From NCBI GenBank assembly GCA_045588655.1, contig JAZNEP010000029.1, positions 1 through 64,000 of the forward strand: a stretch of DNA of 64,000 nucleotides, written 5' to 3'. Both the position numbers and the translations under genes were made by a program. The stretch is from SVFI01 sp045588655 (lineage in GTDB: Bacteria; Bacillota; Clostridia; Lachnospirales; Lachnospiraceae). Of the stretch, positions 8,394-16,429 are shown piece by piece. The notes beneath the pieces are model-generated. The model ran no database searches. It was not told where the DNA came from and saw only the letters and a list, made by a program, of their open reading frames with translations. Numbering within the stretch: the stretch's first letter is position 1; every line of letters starts with the position of its first letter.

Positions 8394-8425
8394 GAGGGGT
8401 TTACTTTTGTAAATCCCTCCTTTAT
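8394..8425 (+). terminator. Terminator after the bofA-like gene
   Basis: An 11-bp stem, GAGGGGTTTAC (8394-8404) with GTAAATCCCTC (8409-8419), has a TTTT loop and one G-T pair. The following CTTTAT is a poor U-run. It separates the GGDEF/bofA unit from the pilus operon. Confidence 0.6.
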
Positions 8426-8464
8426 AATCCAATTTACATTCAATAACAAACGTAAACAAATCAT

Positions 8465-8479
8465 TTCGAGGATCTCGAA
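8465..8479. promoter_or_regulatory. Perfect inverted repeat upstream of the Tad operon
   Basis: TTCGAG-GAT-CTCGAA, 6-bp arms with a 3-bp centre, 47 bp before the first pilus gene. It is a candidate operator for the operon. I do not find an unambiguous -35/-10 pair here, and the protein that would bind is unknown. Confidence 0.4.
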
Positions 8480-8525
8480 CTAATTTCAACAAGTAAAATA
8501 AAATAATAGGAAAAGGGAGAAAAAA

Positions 8526-8993
8526 ATGGGATTTCTGTTTTTTCTTTTGATGGTTGCTATGTATTTTGATCTCAAATCATTTTGCATTCCCAATCGCTTG
8601 ATCATTATCGGCTATGTGAGCGGGTTCTTGTATCAGGTGATTCGGCAAAAAGAGATGGGGTGCCTTCAATATCCTTTGGCGGCGATTCTTATGTATCTGG
8701 CTCTGATTCCTATTTACCAGTGGAAGGTGATGGGAGGAGGCGACGTGAAACTGCTTAGTGTCTGTGCGATGTTTACAGGATTTTTCGATGCAGTTTCCAT
8801 TCTGTTTTTTGCTCTGCTGACAGGAGCAGTCATTTCTATTTTTTGTCTGGTGTATCACCGATGGTTTTTCCAAAAAGATAACTTGTATACAAAAAATAAA
8901 TTTGCGCCTAATGTTATACATTTCAGTGTTCCGATTTGTCTCGGATTTCTGGCGCAACAGATATGGGGAGATAGGTTATGGCAGATGTTTTAG
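8526..8993 (+). CDS. Prepilin peptidase (A24 family, TadV/CpaA-like)
   Basis: A 155-residue polytopic aspartyl protease that removes the leader of Flp-type prepilins at the membrane. Both catalytic aspartates are visible: D15 in YFDLKSFCIPN and D73 in the GGGD motif (70-73). There are about five membrane segments. The short length, without the N-terminal methylase part of PilD, is typical of TadV. It is the first gene of the pilus operon, preceded by a GGGAG ribosome binding site, and overlaps the next gene by 16 bp. A second A24 gene lies at 16001-16429. Confidence 0.9.
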   Translation: MGFLFFLLMVAMYFDLKSFCIPNRLIIIGYVSGFLYQVIRQKEMGCLQYPLAAILMYLALIPIYQWKVMGGGDVKLLSVCAMFTGFFDAVSILFFALLTGAVISIFCLVYHRWFFQKDNLYTKNKFAPNVIHFSVPICLGFLAQQIWGDRLWQMF

Positions 8994-9991
8994 CGATATG
9001 TGAGAAAGAGACGGCTTTCGTACGTATTTTGGCGGATTATTTAAAGAGAAAATATAGGTCACAGTTGGAAATACACGCATTTGACGATGTCGATTGTCTG
9101 CTTGATTTACCGCAAGAGAAGAAGTTTGGTCTTTGTTTTATTGGGGAGGGAATGTTACAGGCATTTCAGCTGGAGCAGTTACTAAAGAGATGCGAGCATA
9201 TCCTCTATTTTACAGGAAAGCGAAAAAAAGAAGGGGTATTTAAATTCCAGTCTGTGGAAAAGGTGACCAAAGATATGCTGGATCTGTGCCTGCAAAAAGG
9301 TATTTCCTTTTTTGAGACGGAGTCCTTGTTTGCAGAAAATCGAAAGGTGAAGTTTATTGCGTTTTACTCTCCGATCCGTCACATACTGCAAAGCTCGTTG
9401 GCACTGACAATGGGACAGGTATTGGCAAGAAAACAAAAGGTACTGTATTTGAATTTTGAACCATATTCCGGTTTTGAGTATATGATGCAAAAGCATTATG
9501 AACATGATCTGATGGATATATTTTTCTTTCTGCGGGAAGAAAAATCCAAATTCCGCCTTAAGCTGGAAAGTATCACAGAAAGTGTGGGGGGACTTTGCTA
9601 TATCCCACCCGTGTTTTGCTATCCGGACATGGAGGAGATAGATACTGCTATATGGCAGAAACTCCTTAGTAGAATGGTAACAGAGACAGAATATGATGTG
9701 ATTTTGCTGGATATGACAGAACAGACAAAGGGTGTGTTTTCGATTTTGGAAATGTGTGATGAGATTTATTCGTTTATACCGGATGACGGGTTAGCGCTTG
9801 CAAAAATGGATCAATACCAAAGATTGCTTCTCCATATGAAAAAGGATCAGATACGAGAACATACAAAAACTTGTGTTCTTCCGGTGTTTCATGAAATACC
9901 AACGCAAGCGAGTATGTTTACCCATAGCGAGCTGGCAAAATACATTAAAACGATTATGACGGAGGAAGAAGCAGATGAGTCAGACAGGTGA
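8978..9991 (+). CDS. TadZ/CpaE-like protein with degenerate P-loop
   Basis: A 337-residue cytoplasmic protein. Residues 1-95 look like an atypical receiver domain. Residues 120-330 resemble the ParA/MinD-like fold of CpaE/TadZ, which places the pilus machine in the cell (VLYLNFEP strand, YDVILLDMTE strand). The deviant Walker A of MinD-like ATPases (GGxGxT/S) is absent: the equivalent segment reads YSPIRHILQSSLALTMG, without the signature glycines and lysine. ATP hydrolysis is therefore doubtful. It overlaps the genes on both sides (16 and 17 bp), which supports operon membership and the family call. Confidence 0.78.
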   Translation: MADVLAICEKETAFVRILADYLKRKYRSQLEIHAFDDVDCLLDLPQEKKFGLCFIGEGMLQAFQLEQLLKRCEHILYFTGKRKKEGVFKFQSVEKVTKDMLDLCLQKGISFFETESLFAENRKVKFIAFYSPIRHILQSSLALTMGQVLARKQKVLYLNFEPYSGFEYMMQKHYEHDLMDIFFFLREEKSKFRLKLESITESVGGLCYIPPVFCYPDMEEIDTAIWQKLLSRMVTETEYDVILLDMTEQTKGVFSILEMCDEIYSFIPDDGLALAKMDQYQRLLLHMKKDQIREHTKTCVLPVFHEIPTQASMFTHSELAKYIKTIMTEEEADESDR

Positions 9992-11213
9992 ATACGAAGA
10001 GATCAAAACTACGATTCAAAATCGATTATTTGAGCGACTGGAATATCACTTGGATGTGGAAGATGAAGAAGTGTTGGAAATGATTCTTGAGGAAATAGGA
10101 GCGGAAAGTAAGAGTCGATATATTCCCATTTCCGTAAAAGAACAGCTCCGTCGTGAGGTATATTATTCGGTACGCAAATATGACATTCTTCAGGAGCTGA
10201 TTGACGATAATCACATTACGGAGATTATGGTAAATGGACCGGATTGCATTTTTATCGAAAAAGAAGGTATCATTCAAAAATATGAAAACCGGTTTTCTTC
10301 GAAGGATAAATTGGAGGATATTATACAGCAAATTGTGGCGAAGGCGAACCGGGTGGTAAATGAGAGTTCGCCGGTGGTGGATGCAAGGCTTGATGGCAGC
10401 AGGGTAAATGTAGTGCTTGCACCCGTGGCATTAAACGGTCCGATTCTTACGATTCGACGATTTCCAAATCAGCCCATTGGTATTTGTGAATTACTTAAGC
10501 TGGAATCCTTGACCGAAGAAGTGGCTGGATTTCTAAAAAAGCTGGTCATTTCCGGCTATAACATTTTCATTAGTGGTGGTACCGGATCAGGAAAGACAAC
10601 ATTTTTGAATGCTTTATCCGGTTTTATACCGAAAACGGAACGCATTATCACGATTGAGGACAGCGCCGAATTACAGATTTTGGGAGTGGACAATCTGGTA
10701 CGCCTCGAGACACGAAATGCCAATGTTGAGAATTGCAAGCCGATTACGATTCGGGATTTGATTAAAGCATCTTTGCGAATGCGGCCGGATCGGATTATCG
10801 TAGGTGAAGTACGCGGGGCGGAGGCGATTGACATGATACAGGCCATGAATACGGGGCATGATGGGTCCCTTAGTACCGGACATGCAAACAGTGCAAAAGA
10901 TATGCTTTATCGACTTGAGACTATGGTCTTGATGGGCATGGAGTTACCACTTGCGGCCATTCGAAGGCAGATTGCGAGTGGAATCGATATTATTGTTCAT
11001 CTTGGGCGATTACGGGATAAGAGCCGGAGGGTATTAGAGGTGGTAGAAGTAACCGGGTACGAGGAGGGTGAGATACAGATAAATTCGCTGTATTCGTTTC
11101 GTGAGACAGGAGTAACAGAGGATGGCAAAGTGTGTGGAAGGCTGGAAAAAAGAGAACCGCTGGTACATACAGAAAAATTAAAGGCGGCCGGATGTGAGGA
11201 GGGTAGGCAATGA
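9975..11213 (+). CDS. tadA: Tad pilus assembly ATPase (TadA/CpaF)
   Basis: A 412-residue hexameric secretion ATPase that powers Flp pilus extension from the cytoplasmic face. The N-terminal domain (residues 1-150) is followed by the RecA-like core: Walker A GGTGSGKTT (201-209), Asp box ITIEDSAELQ (225-234), Walker B RIIVGEVRG (273-281) and His box TGHDGSLSTGHAN (293-305). All catalytic elements are intact and the length is typical. The start overlaps tadZ by 17 bp and the stop overlaps the TadB start by 4 bp. Confidence 0.96.
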   Translation: MSQTGEYEEIKTTIQNRLFERLEYHLDVEDEEVLEMILEEIGAESKSRYIPISVKEQLRREVYYSVRKYDILQELIDDNHITEIMVNGPDCIFIEKEGIIQKYENRFSSKDKLEDIIQQIVAKANRVVNESSPVVDARLDGSRVNVVLAPVALNGPILTIRRFPNQPIGICELLKLESLTEEVAGFLKKLVISGYNIFISGGTGSGKTTFLNALSGFIPKTERIITIEDSAELQILGVDNLVRLETRNANVENCKPITIRDLIKASLRMRPDRIIVGEVRGAEAIDMIQAMNTGHDGSLSTGHANSAKDMLYRLETMVLMGMELPLAAIRRQIASGIDIIVHLGRLRDKSRRVLEVVEVTGYEEGEIQINSLYSFRETGVTEDGKVCGRLEKREPLVHTEKLKAAGCEEGRQ

Positions 11214-11956
11214 AAGCAGAAGATTATCGTGTCTATCGATTTTCAGGGCGGGAGTGGGGGAAATATATGCTACTATGCACGCTGATATTTTTATCTTTTG
11301 CAAAACTATTTTACGATTCGTTTGCAGTTGCAATCGTCGGTATCTTGGTAGCACCTTTTCTAATGCGAAGGCAAGCAAAGCTTCTTGCAAAAAAGAGAGG
11401 TCAAAATCTGACGTTGGCGTTTAAGGATTTTATTTTGGCGTTTAGCGATTCATTGAGTGCAGGATACTCTGTAGAAAATGCATTTGCGCAGGCTTATAAA
11501 GATCTTACATTTATGTATGAAGAATCCCACGATATGATGATAGAGTGTCGAAAAATGATAAATGGGATGCAGAATAATCAAGTAATAGAAGTGTTACTGG
11601 AAGACTTTGCAAAGCGCTCCGGCCAGACAGATGTGATGGATTTTGCAACGATTTTTTCCATAGCAAAACGAGCCGGTGGAAACATGAATGCAATGATACA
11701 ACATACGGCGCAAATCATCAGCGAAAAGATAGAAGTCCGACAGGAAATACAGCTTATGTTTGCGTCTAAAAGAATGGAGCAGAAAATCATGAATATGGTT
11801 CCAGTGGGAATCATTCTGTATGTGAGAGTGTCAAGTCCGGGTTATTTTGATGAGTTATACCATACACCACACGGAATATTTATTTTGACCATCTGCCTTA
11901 TTTTATATTTACTGTCAATTTTTATTTCCCAAAAGATTATGGATATCGAGGTGTAG
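11210..11956 (+). CDS. tadB: TadB-like inner-membrane platform protein (type II secretion F family)
   Basis: A 248-residue protein of the GspF/TadB superfamily, the membrane platform that couples TadA to pilin assembly. It has two N-terminal membrane segments (residues 17-50), a cytoplasmic four-helix F domain (residues 65-185, with the ILAFSDSLSAGYSVENAF and KRAGGNMNAMI landmarks of the family) and two C-terminal membrane segments. GAGGAGGGT precedes an ATG that overlaps the TadA stop (ATGA). Confidence 0.88.
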   Translation: MKAEDYRVYRFSGREWGKYMLLCTLIFLSFAKLFYDSFAVAIVGILVAPFLMRRQAKLLAKKRGQNLTLAFKDFILAFSDSLSAGYSVENAFAQAYKDLTFMYEESHDMMIECRKMINGMQNNQVIEVLLEDFAKRSGQTDVMDFATIFSIAKRAGGNMNAMIQHTAQIISEKIEVRQEIQLMFASKRMEQKIMNMVPVGIILYVRVSSPGYFDELYHTPHGIFILTICLILYLLSIFISQKIMDIEV

Positions 11957-11958
11957 CA

Positions 11959-13362
11959 ATGATTTATCTTTGCGTGTTCTGCTGGATTTTGTATGGAATC
12001 CGGTTATTTCAGAAGCGTAGAAAAAAAGGTTTCTTTGCAGACGAGCGTATGGAGAAACGATGGAAGAAGATATGGGCTGGGAAGAATGTGTCACCACAGG
12101 TGGCAATGCGATTAAAGCTATTGTATCCGGCAAGAGAAGAAAAAGAATTGTGTTACGAATACTATGATGCAAAGAGGATACTTGTTTTGAAGGTATTGTT
12201 TTGTGCAGTACACATGATTACCATTCTTTCCTATAGTGAAACGCTGACAAAGGTTTTGACAGAGGATCATCGTTTGATTCGAGGCGACTATGGAGCGGAG
12301 CAAAAATCAGTATATCTGAAGGTACACAGTGAGAATACACAGGAAGAAACAGAAATTGAGTATGAAATAGAAAGCAGACAATACTCAGAAAAAGAGATAC
12401 AAAACCAGATTCTTCGGTTTGAGGAAGAAGGAGAAAGGCTGATTCGGGGAGAAAATGAAACGCTGGACTATATTACAAAACCTTTGAATCTGCGAAAAAC
12501 CTACGGGGGTTATCCGATGCAGTTTGCTTGGGAGAGTAGTGATTATGAGCTAGTGGACGCAGATGGCGAGGTATACAATGAACAGCTGACAACGTCGGAA
12601 GCAGTCACAATTACAGTGACAATCTCCTATGGCGAGGAAGAATATATTCGATCATGGGATATAACAATTGTTCCAAAAGAGTACACCGTAGAAGAAAGCT
12701 GGAAGCGAAAAATAGTAGCTGCAATCAAACAAGCGGATGAGAATCAGATACATGAAGAAACGATACTTCTTCCGGATGAGATCGAAGGCACCAAGGTTTA
12801 CTATACAGAACAGGCAGAGAATCCTACGCCACTGTATTTTCTATGCGCAATTGCAATCGCAATGCTTGTTTCTTACGCAAAAGATAAAGATTTGGAAAAA
12901 GCAGTCGATGAGAGAAATCATCGGCTAGTCTTGAAATACCCGGAATTTGTAACCAAATTTCAGTTGTTACTGGGAGCGGGAATGACCATTAGGGCAATTT
13001 TTATCCGATTGGAACAAGATCACTCGCTGGGGGAATTTTTGCATCAAGAATTACATCTTTTCATAAGGGATACAAAAAATGGGATGGCGCTTGCAAATGC
13101 ATTGGATCGCTTTGGAAAAAGATGCGCCAATCCGCTTTATATCAAATTTTCCGCAATCCTGATTCAAAATCTAAAGAAAGGAACAAAGGATTTGCAGAAA
13201 GTATTAGAAAATGAGTCAAGAGAAGCATTTCTCTTGCGTAAAAATCATGCAAAACAATTGGGTGAAGAAGTGGGAACAAAATTATTAGGACCAATGATGC
13301 TGATGCTAGGTATTGTTATGGTGTTACTTATGGTTCCGGCTTTTATGTCCTTTCAGTTTTGA
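11959..13362 (+). CDS. tadC: TadC-like platform protein with large extracytoplasmic insertion
   Basis: A 467-residue protein. The C-terminal part (residues 310-465: YPEFVTKFQLLLGAGMT, then paired C-terminal membrane segments with MVLLMVPAF) is the F domain of TadC. Membrane segments are at about 2-17, 73-92, 291-306 and 443-463. Between the second and third lies a hydrophilic, strand-rich region of about 200 residues (93-290) that should face outward. Its latter part (NLRKTYGGYPMQFAWESSD and VTITVTISYG-x-EEYIRSW) looks Ig-like. Typical TadC proteins are about 300 residues and lack this. It starts 3 bp after TadB. The C-terminal assignment is firm; the insertion's fold is inferred. Confidence 0.82.
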   Translation: MIYLCVFCWILYGIRLFQKRRKKGFFADERMEKRWKKIWAGKNVSPQVAMRLKLLYPAREEKELCYEYYDAKRILVLKVLFCAVHMITILSYSETLTKVLTEDHRLIRGDYGAEQKSVYLKVHSENTQEETEIEYEIESRQYSEKEIQNQILRFEEEGERLIRGENETLDYITKPLNLRKTYGGYPMQFAWESSDYELVDADGEVYNEQLTTSEAVTITVTISYGEEEYIRSWDITIVPKEYTVEESWKRKIVAAIKQADENQIHEETILLPDEIEGTKVYYTEQAENPTPLYFLCAIAIAMLVSYAKDKDLEKAVDERNHRLVLKYPEFVTKFQLLLGAGMTIRAIFIRLEQDHSLGEFLHQELHLFIRDTKNGMALANALDRFGKRCANPLYIKFSAILIQNLKKGTKDLQKVLENESREAFLLRKNHAKQLGEEVGTKLLGPMMLMLGIVMVLLMVPAFMSFQF

Positions 13363-13389
13363 AGTAGTAGTGAGAAAGGAGGGTAAATC

Positions 13390-13557
13390 ATGCAGATAGT
13401 AAAGGAAATCTGGGAAGATGAGGATGGAATTGGAACAGTGGAAATGATTTTGATCTTGGTTGTATTGATCGGGATTGTGCTTCTGTTTAAAAAGCAGCTG
13501 ACGTCACTTGTGACGAATATATTTAAAACCATCACTTCTGAAGCAGGAAAGGTATAA
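13390..13557 (+). CDS. Flp1-type IVb pilin precursor, 55 residues
   Basis: A very short gene reading MQIVKEIWEDEDGIG, TVEMILILVVLIGIVLL and FKKQLTSLVTNIFKTIT-SEAGKV. The class IVb prepilin site is visible: cleavage after G13 leaves Glu at +5 (E18) in front of a hydrophobic helix, giving a mature pilin of about 42 residues. AAGGAGG lies 7 nt upstream, the best ribosome binding site in the operon, as expected for the major subunit. It lies between TadC and the DUF5702 gene and would be the pilus building block processed by the A24 peptidases in this operon. Confidence 0.9.
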   Translation: MQIVKEIWEDEDGIGTVEMILILVVLIGIVLLFKKQLTSLVTNIFKTITSEAGKV

Positions 13558-13568
13558 GGGAGATTAAC

Positions 13569-15047
13569 ATGAGAAAAGGATCTGTCACGATTTACATGAG
13601 TCTGATTTTGTGTACTGTGATGTCACTTTTTTTAACTGTTATAGAAGGAGCGCGTTGTAGGGCAATCGGCTTAAGGGCAGAAAGTGCGTTTGATTTGGCG
13701 GTTTATTCCGTTTTTGCAGAATATAACCGTGCGCTTTTTGAAGAATATGGTCTTTTGTTTGTAGATACCTCGTATGGAGAAATTCAAGCCTCCATAAAAA
13801 GAACGGAACAGCATCTTGCGTTTTATTTACAAGAAAATTTGGATGCACAGACATTAGACGGAATAGAGACTCGGCTGGGGACAGATTCTTTTGTTTTTGA
13901 TGCGACGAAAACCTTTCCGGAGCAAATCGCCATAACAAAATGCAGTTATGCTACAGATGAAAACGGAGCAGTGTTTGAAAGACAGGCTGTAGAGTACATG
14001 AAACACAAATACGGAATAGCTTATATCGAAAAAATACAAAAAGAATTAGAGAAAGCCAACGAGCATCAACTGTTTCAAAGAGATATTTCAGCAGAGAGAG
14101 ATGCAAATCAGGAGCAAATTGATGAGGCAGAAAGGGAAGGCATTGAAACCGGAGAAGTGGATGAAGAGGGAAATCCGATTCGAAAAGAAATCGAATTGGA
14201 AAATCCTGCGGACCAGGTGAACCAGATTCGATCAAAAGGGATTTTACATCTTGTAACTGAAGAGACGGATCTGATTTCGGAAAGGACCGCCGACCTTTCT
14301 GCTTGTACGTCACATAAGAAACCGTCGACAAAAGGGAATGGGTTAAAAGGAAGAGATGCGGTATCGGTGGCGGAAACGTTACTCTTTGATGCTTATGTGT
14401 TGGAACAGTGTGGAACCTATACGAATCCGAAAGAGACAGGGCAGTTAAAATATCAGGCTGAGTATATACTGGCCGGAAAAGACAATGATATCGATAATCT
14501 TAAAGCGGTGGTGCATCGCCTTTTGCTGCTGAGAGAAATCAGTAATGTCGTTTATTTATTCTCAGATCCGGCCAAAGTGTCAGAGGCAGCAGCACTTGCA
14601 ACAAGTATTTGTTCTGCAGCCGGGGCAATGGTTTTAGTAGAACCTGTGAAGATATCACTTTTGTTTGCATGGGCTTATGCGGAAGCACTTTATGATGTAA
14701 GAGAGCTTTTGGCAGGAAATAGGGTCTTGCTTATGAAGACAGCACAGAGTTGGCATTTTAGTCTGCAGGGTATGTTGCAGGCAGAGGCCGAGCATGTTTC
14801 CGGGGAGGGTTCGTCCGTGACACAGGGACTGAATTATCAGGAATATTTGCGGTTATTTCTGGCATTGGAAAATCGTTCACAAAAAGTACTTCGCATGATG
14901 GACATTGTAGAAATGGATGTTCGTCAAACCTCCGGATTTGAATGGTTTGATTTGAGTGATTGCGTGGATTATTTAGAAGTGGAAGCATGTGTGGGAAGCA
15001 GATACGGATACAGTCGAGAAATGAAACGGACGTATGGCTATATATAA
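13569..15047 (+). CDS. DUF5702-type Tad-associated protein
   Basis: A 492-residue protein with one N-terminal membrane segment (MRKGSVTIYMSLILCTVMSL, residues 1-27) resembling TadE/TadG pseudopilin anchors, followed by a long extracytoplasmic domain. A charged coiled-coil-like stretch lies near residues 150-230 (EQIDEAEREGIETGEVDEEG), and the C-terminal half is helical. It resembles the DUF5702 proteins found in clostridial Tad loci. The role is unknown, perhaps a minor pilus or tip component. It starts 11 bp after the pilin gene with GGGAG upstream. Confidence 0.78.
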   Translation: MRKGSVTIYMSLILCTVMSLFLTVIEGARCRAIGLRAESAFDLAVYSVFAEYNRALFEEYGLLFVDTSYGEIQASIKRTEQHLAFYLQENLDAQTLDGIETRLGTDSFVFDATKTFPEQIAITKCSYATDENGAVFERQAVEYMKHKYGIAYIEKIQKELEKANEHQLFQRDISAERDANQEQIDEAEREGIETGEVDEEGNPIRKEIELENPADQVNQIRSKGILHLVTEETDLISERTADLSACTSHKKPSTKGNGLKGRDAVSVAETLLFDAYVLEQCGTYTNPKETGQLKYQAEYILAGKDNDIDNLKAVVHRLLLLREISNVVYLFSDPAKVSEAAALATSICSAAGAMVLVEPVKISLLFAWAYAEALYDVRELLAGNRVLLMKTAQSWHFSLQGMLQAEAEHVSGEGSSVTQGLNYQEYLRLFLALENRSQKVLRMMDIVEMDVRQTSGFEWFDLSDCVDYLEVEACVGSRYGYSREMKRTYGYI

Positions 15048-15092
15048 AGCCGCTAGAAATAACATCCGGCTTGTTGAATCATACGGGCCACA

Positions 15093-15107
15093 ATGGTGCA
15101 GCACCAT
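15093..15107 (+). repeat. Small hairpin between pilus genes
   Basis: ATGGTG (15093-15098) and CACCAT (15102-15107) form a 6-bp stem with loop CAG, with the imperfect extension ACA/TGT. There is no T-run, so it is not an intrinsic terminator. It may act as an mRNA processing or stability element in the 94-bp gap. Confidence 0.3.
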
Positions 15108-15141
15108 ATTGTAGAATGTAAGAGAAAAGAGGTGAGAGGCG

Positions 15142-15984
15142 ATGTCCTCCTTCATAAGGAAAATTAGAATATATCAAAGAAATGATAATATGCAAGTAAA
15201 CAGAAAGAAAGGAACAAAAAATGAACTCCGGACACATAGAAATTCCCTCAGCAATGTAGATTATGTAGAATGTAGAAAAAAGGGGGACGTCACCTGTCCC
15301 CTTTTAAATATGGACTTTAGTTTGTCGGCGAGCATGACGGTAGAAGCATCATTGGTATTACCATTATTTCTTATAGCTACGTTAACGATATTATCACTGG
15401 TGGACGTTATGCGCGTTACCATAGAAAAGCAAATGGATTTACACAACAGTGTAAGACAAGCAAGCGTGTATGCGGCGGTAACACAGAAGATAGCGGAAGG
15501 AAGGAAAGGGGATTATATTCGCTATGACAGGTTAATTGAGGTGCCGCTTACCGTGCAGGGATTTGGTCTCAAAAGAGTATATGTGCGCCAAAGATGTATG
15601 GTGCATATATTTAATGGATACGATGCATCCGCAGGTGACAGAATTGGGAGAGATACCTCCCAAATGCAGGAGCTTGTATACATTACAGAAGAAGGAAGCG
15701 TATATCATACAAAAAGATCCTGCCCTTCCCTTCAAATTTCCATTCGGACCGTACAGGGGACAAATATAGAAAAGGAAAGAAACATTGAAGGAAAAATATA
15801 TCGAGTCTGCACATCCTGTATGAGAGGGCAAGCCAAGGATGAAATAGAAGACAAATCACTTTATATCTCTGCGTATGGAGTGAAGTATCATGCAAGTAGA
15901 AATTGTAGTGAATTAAAGCGAACTATACGCGCGGTGTCGCTGGAAAATGTCGGTGGAAGGCCGCCGTGCAGAAGATGTGGATAA
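15142..15984 (+). CDS. TadE-like pseudopilin with two tandem His/Cys modules
   Basis: A 280-residue protein. Residues 1-60 are basic, and residues 61-92 are a TadE-like membrane anchor (MTVEASLVLPLFLIATL). The exposed part ends in two similar modules. Module 1 is VYITEEGSVYH189-TKRSC194 with C223-TSC226; module 2 is LYISAYGVKYH250-ASRNC255 with C276-RRC279. Each reads YI-x4-G-x-x-YH-x4-C followed by C-x2-C, a pattern expected of a metal site or disulfide knuckle. The rest resembles TadE-type minor pilins. An AGAGGTGAGAGG ribosome binding site precedes the ATG. The module role is unknown. Confidence 0.78.
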   Translation: MSSFIRKIRIYQRNDNMQVNRKKGTKNELRTHRNSLSNVDYVECRKKGDVTCPLLNMDFSLSASMTVEASLVLPLFLIATLTILSLVDVMRVTIEKQMDLHNSVRQASVYAAVTQKIAEGRKGDYIRYDRLIEVPLTVQGFGLKRVYVRQRCMVHIFNGYDASAGDRIGRDTSQMQELVYITEEGSVYHTKRSCPSLQISIRTVQGTNIEKERNIEGKIYRVCTSCMRGQAKDEIEDKSLYISAYGVKYHASRNCSELKRTIRAVSLENVGGRPPCRRCG

Positions 15985-16000
15985 GGAGAGCAGAGTAAGG

Positions 16001-16429
16001 ATGGATATGGTCGAGCAAATGTGTTATCTCCTGTTTCTTATTGTGAATGCGGTTTCCGATTTAAAGAGTCGCAAAATCTCAATTCGAATAAATTTGTTGT
16101 TTGCAATTGCGGGAATTGCGCTTTTTTGGTGTGGAGAGAGAGATTTTTTATCTTTGGCAGGCGGCATTTTGACAGGTGCATATCTCATGGTATTTTCTGC
16201 GCTGACAAAAGGCGGCGTCGGAGGGGGAGATGGAATCGCAGTGATGATAAGTGGCATTTTTATGGGCGGAGGAAAGAATCTTTTGATACTTATGGGAGGA
16301 TTTTGTCTGCTATTTTGCCTGGGAGGAGTTCGAATGTTACAAAAGAAAGCGACGCCAAAGACGGAGTGGCCGTTTTTACCGTTTTTTGCCTGTTCCTATG
16401 TGGTTTTATGTTTAGGAGGTGTCGTGTGA
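16001..16429 (+). CDS. Second prepilin peptidase (A24 family)
   Basis: A 142-residue polytopic protein with the A24 motifs: D20 in VSDLKSRKIS and D77 in GGVGGGD (71-77). It has about five membrane segments. Start chosen at the ATG at 16001 (AAGGAG at 15983-15988); a second ATG at 16007 is possible. An upstream in-frame ATG at 15947 would overlap the end of the TadE-like gene and add charged residues unlike the family. Two A24 peptidases in one Tad operon suggests division of labour between the pilin and the pseudopilins, or redundancy. The stop overlaps the next GTG start. Confidence 0.85.
   Translation: MDMVEQMCYLLFLIVNAVSDLKSRKISIRINLLFAIAGIALFWCGERDFLSLAGGILTGAYLMVFSALTKGGVGGGDGIAVMISGIFMGGGKNLLILMGGFCLLFCLGGVRMLQKKATPKTEWPFLPFFACSYVVLCLGGVV

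Noticed and set aside
15093..15107. Hairpin in the Tad operon as a terminator
   Set aside because: There is no T-run and the next gene continues the operon in the same direction.
16021..16425. Upstream extension of the TadE-like frame
   Set aside because: This part overlaps the second prepilin peptidase in another frame; the GTG at 16426 with AGGAGG is the real start.
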